Assembly: GCA_017503945.1 (NCBI GenBank)
Contig: JAFVSB010000048.1
Span: 1 to 6,309, forward strand
DNA: 6,309 bases
DNA from: Clostridia bacterium
GTDB taxonomy: Bacteria > Bacillota > Clostridia > UMGS1810
Direction: 5' to 3'
Shown here: positions 6,167-6,309 of the stretch, in pieces
Layout: every line of letters begins with the position of its first letter
Numbering within the stretch: the stretch's first letter is position 1
Notes under the pieces: generated by a model
Databases searched by the model: none
The model's input: only the letters and a program-made list of their open reading frames with translations
What the model was told of the DNA's origin: nothing
Program-made: the position numbers and the translations under genes

Positions 6167-6197
6167 TATCAAAGGGGGATATTTTCCCCCTTTGATA
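6167..6197. other. G5/C5 hairpin of the right repeat
   Basis: TATCAAAGGGGG (6167-6178) is perfectly complementary to CCCCCTTTGATA (6186-6197), a 12-bp stem with a 7-nt loop. It is the first strong hairpin after coaE (34 nt past the stop) and may end or protect that transcript. It is followed by CCCCCTTTAG rather than a T-run, so intrinsic termination would be inefficient. The second CCCCCTTT (6198-6205) can compete for the same G5 arm. Confidence 0.75.
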
Positions 6198-6252
6198 CCC
6201 CCTTTAGCCGCTAAATTTAATAATTCGGGAATTTTTCAAAAGCCATGCGCAC

Positions 6253-6285
6253 GCAACGACGCGCAAAAGCTATTTGCGCCGTTGC
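6253..6285. other. Second hairpin of the right repeat
   Basis: GCAACG (6253-6258) pairs with CGTTGC (6280-6285) and GCGCAAA (6261-6267) with TTTGCGC (6273-6279), with a 2-nt bulge (6259-6260) and 5-nt loop. It is the exact counterpart of 53-85, with no base changes between copies. Confidence 0.75.
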
Positions 6286-6309
6286 TGCAAGCGCATACAG
6301 CATAGGAAA

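Larger units (their letters stand above)
6146..6309. repeat. Structured intergenic repeat, right copy (cut by window end)
   Basis: This is the inverted counterpart of 29-192, with 160 of 164 positions identical and no gaps. It begins 13 bp after the coaE stop. In order it holds a G5/C5 hairpin (6167-6197), the GCTAAA palindrome (6203-6215), a 13-bp bulged hairpin (6253-6285) and the inner arm (6286-6299) of the outer hairpin; the outer arm lies beyond the window. Relative to coaE it has the same orientation as the left copy has to the lipoprotein operon. No coding capacity is visible. Confidence 0.93.

Noticed and set aside
6167..6205. Canonical Rho-independent terminator after coaE
   Set aside because: The stem is strong but is followed by a C-run and TTTAG, not a T-tract; it is listed as a hairpin of the repeat instead.
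29..6309. Composite transposon or integrative element bounded by terminal inverted repeats
   Set aside because: No transposase, recombinase or target-site duplication is visible, the inner edges are not clean insertion ends, and the enclosed genes are ordinary chromosomal housekeeping genes.

Overview
The window looks like ordinary chromosomal DNA from a low-to-mid GC Firmicute, most likely an uncultured anaerobic member of the Clostridia. The grounds are AGGAG-type ribosome binding sites ahead of the genes, a DNA polymerase I with a degenerate proofreading domain, a short lipoprotein with an L-S-A-C lipobox, a purine-type phosphoribosyltransferase of a form common in Clostridia, and the polA-coaE gene pair. 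No phage, plasmid, transposase or CRISPR signal is visible. The assignment is from protein character only and no species can be named.

Layout. Positions 1-279 hold no gene: a structured repeat fills 1-192, an AT-rich stretch without visible features follows, and a strong intrinsic terminator (228-263) ends the minus-strand operon. That operon is read from right to left: a phosphoribosyltransferase (676-1242) and then, 15 bp on, a small lipoprotein (280-660). A 77-bp divergent region (1243-1319) separates it from plus-strand genes: a class B penicillin-binding protein (1320-2828, GTG start), DNA polymerase I polA (2886-5531) and dephospho-CoA kinase coaE (5543-6133). polA has its own extended -10 promoter in the gap after the penicillin-binding protein, and coaE follows polA with its Shine-Dalgarno touching the polA stop codon. 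From 6146 to the window end lies a second copy of the 5' repeat in inverted orientation.

The genes are housekeeping in character: purine salvage, cell-wall cross-linking, DNA replication and repair, and the last step of coenzyme A synthesis. They do not form one pathway. The penicillin-binding protein carries a cysteine pair with the same spacing and local context as the redox-switched pair of Bacillus subtilis SpoVD, and its upstream region holds a sigma-E-like -10 octamer, so a sporulation role is possible but not shown.

The least explained part is the repeat. Two 164-bp copies (29-192 and 6146-6309) agree at 160 positions without gaps. Each is built of several hairpins, and each lies just past the 3' end of an operon in the same orientation relative to that operon. 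This looks like a dispersed, structured intergenic repeat family; its name and function cannot be told from this window.
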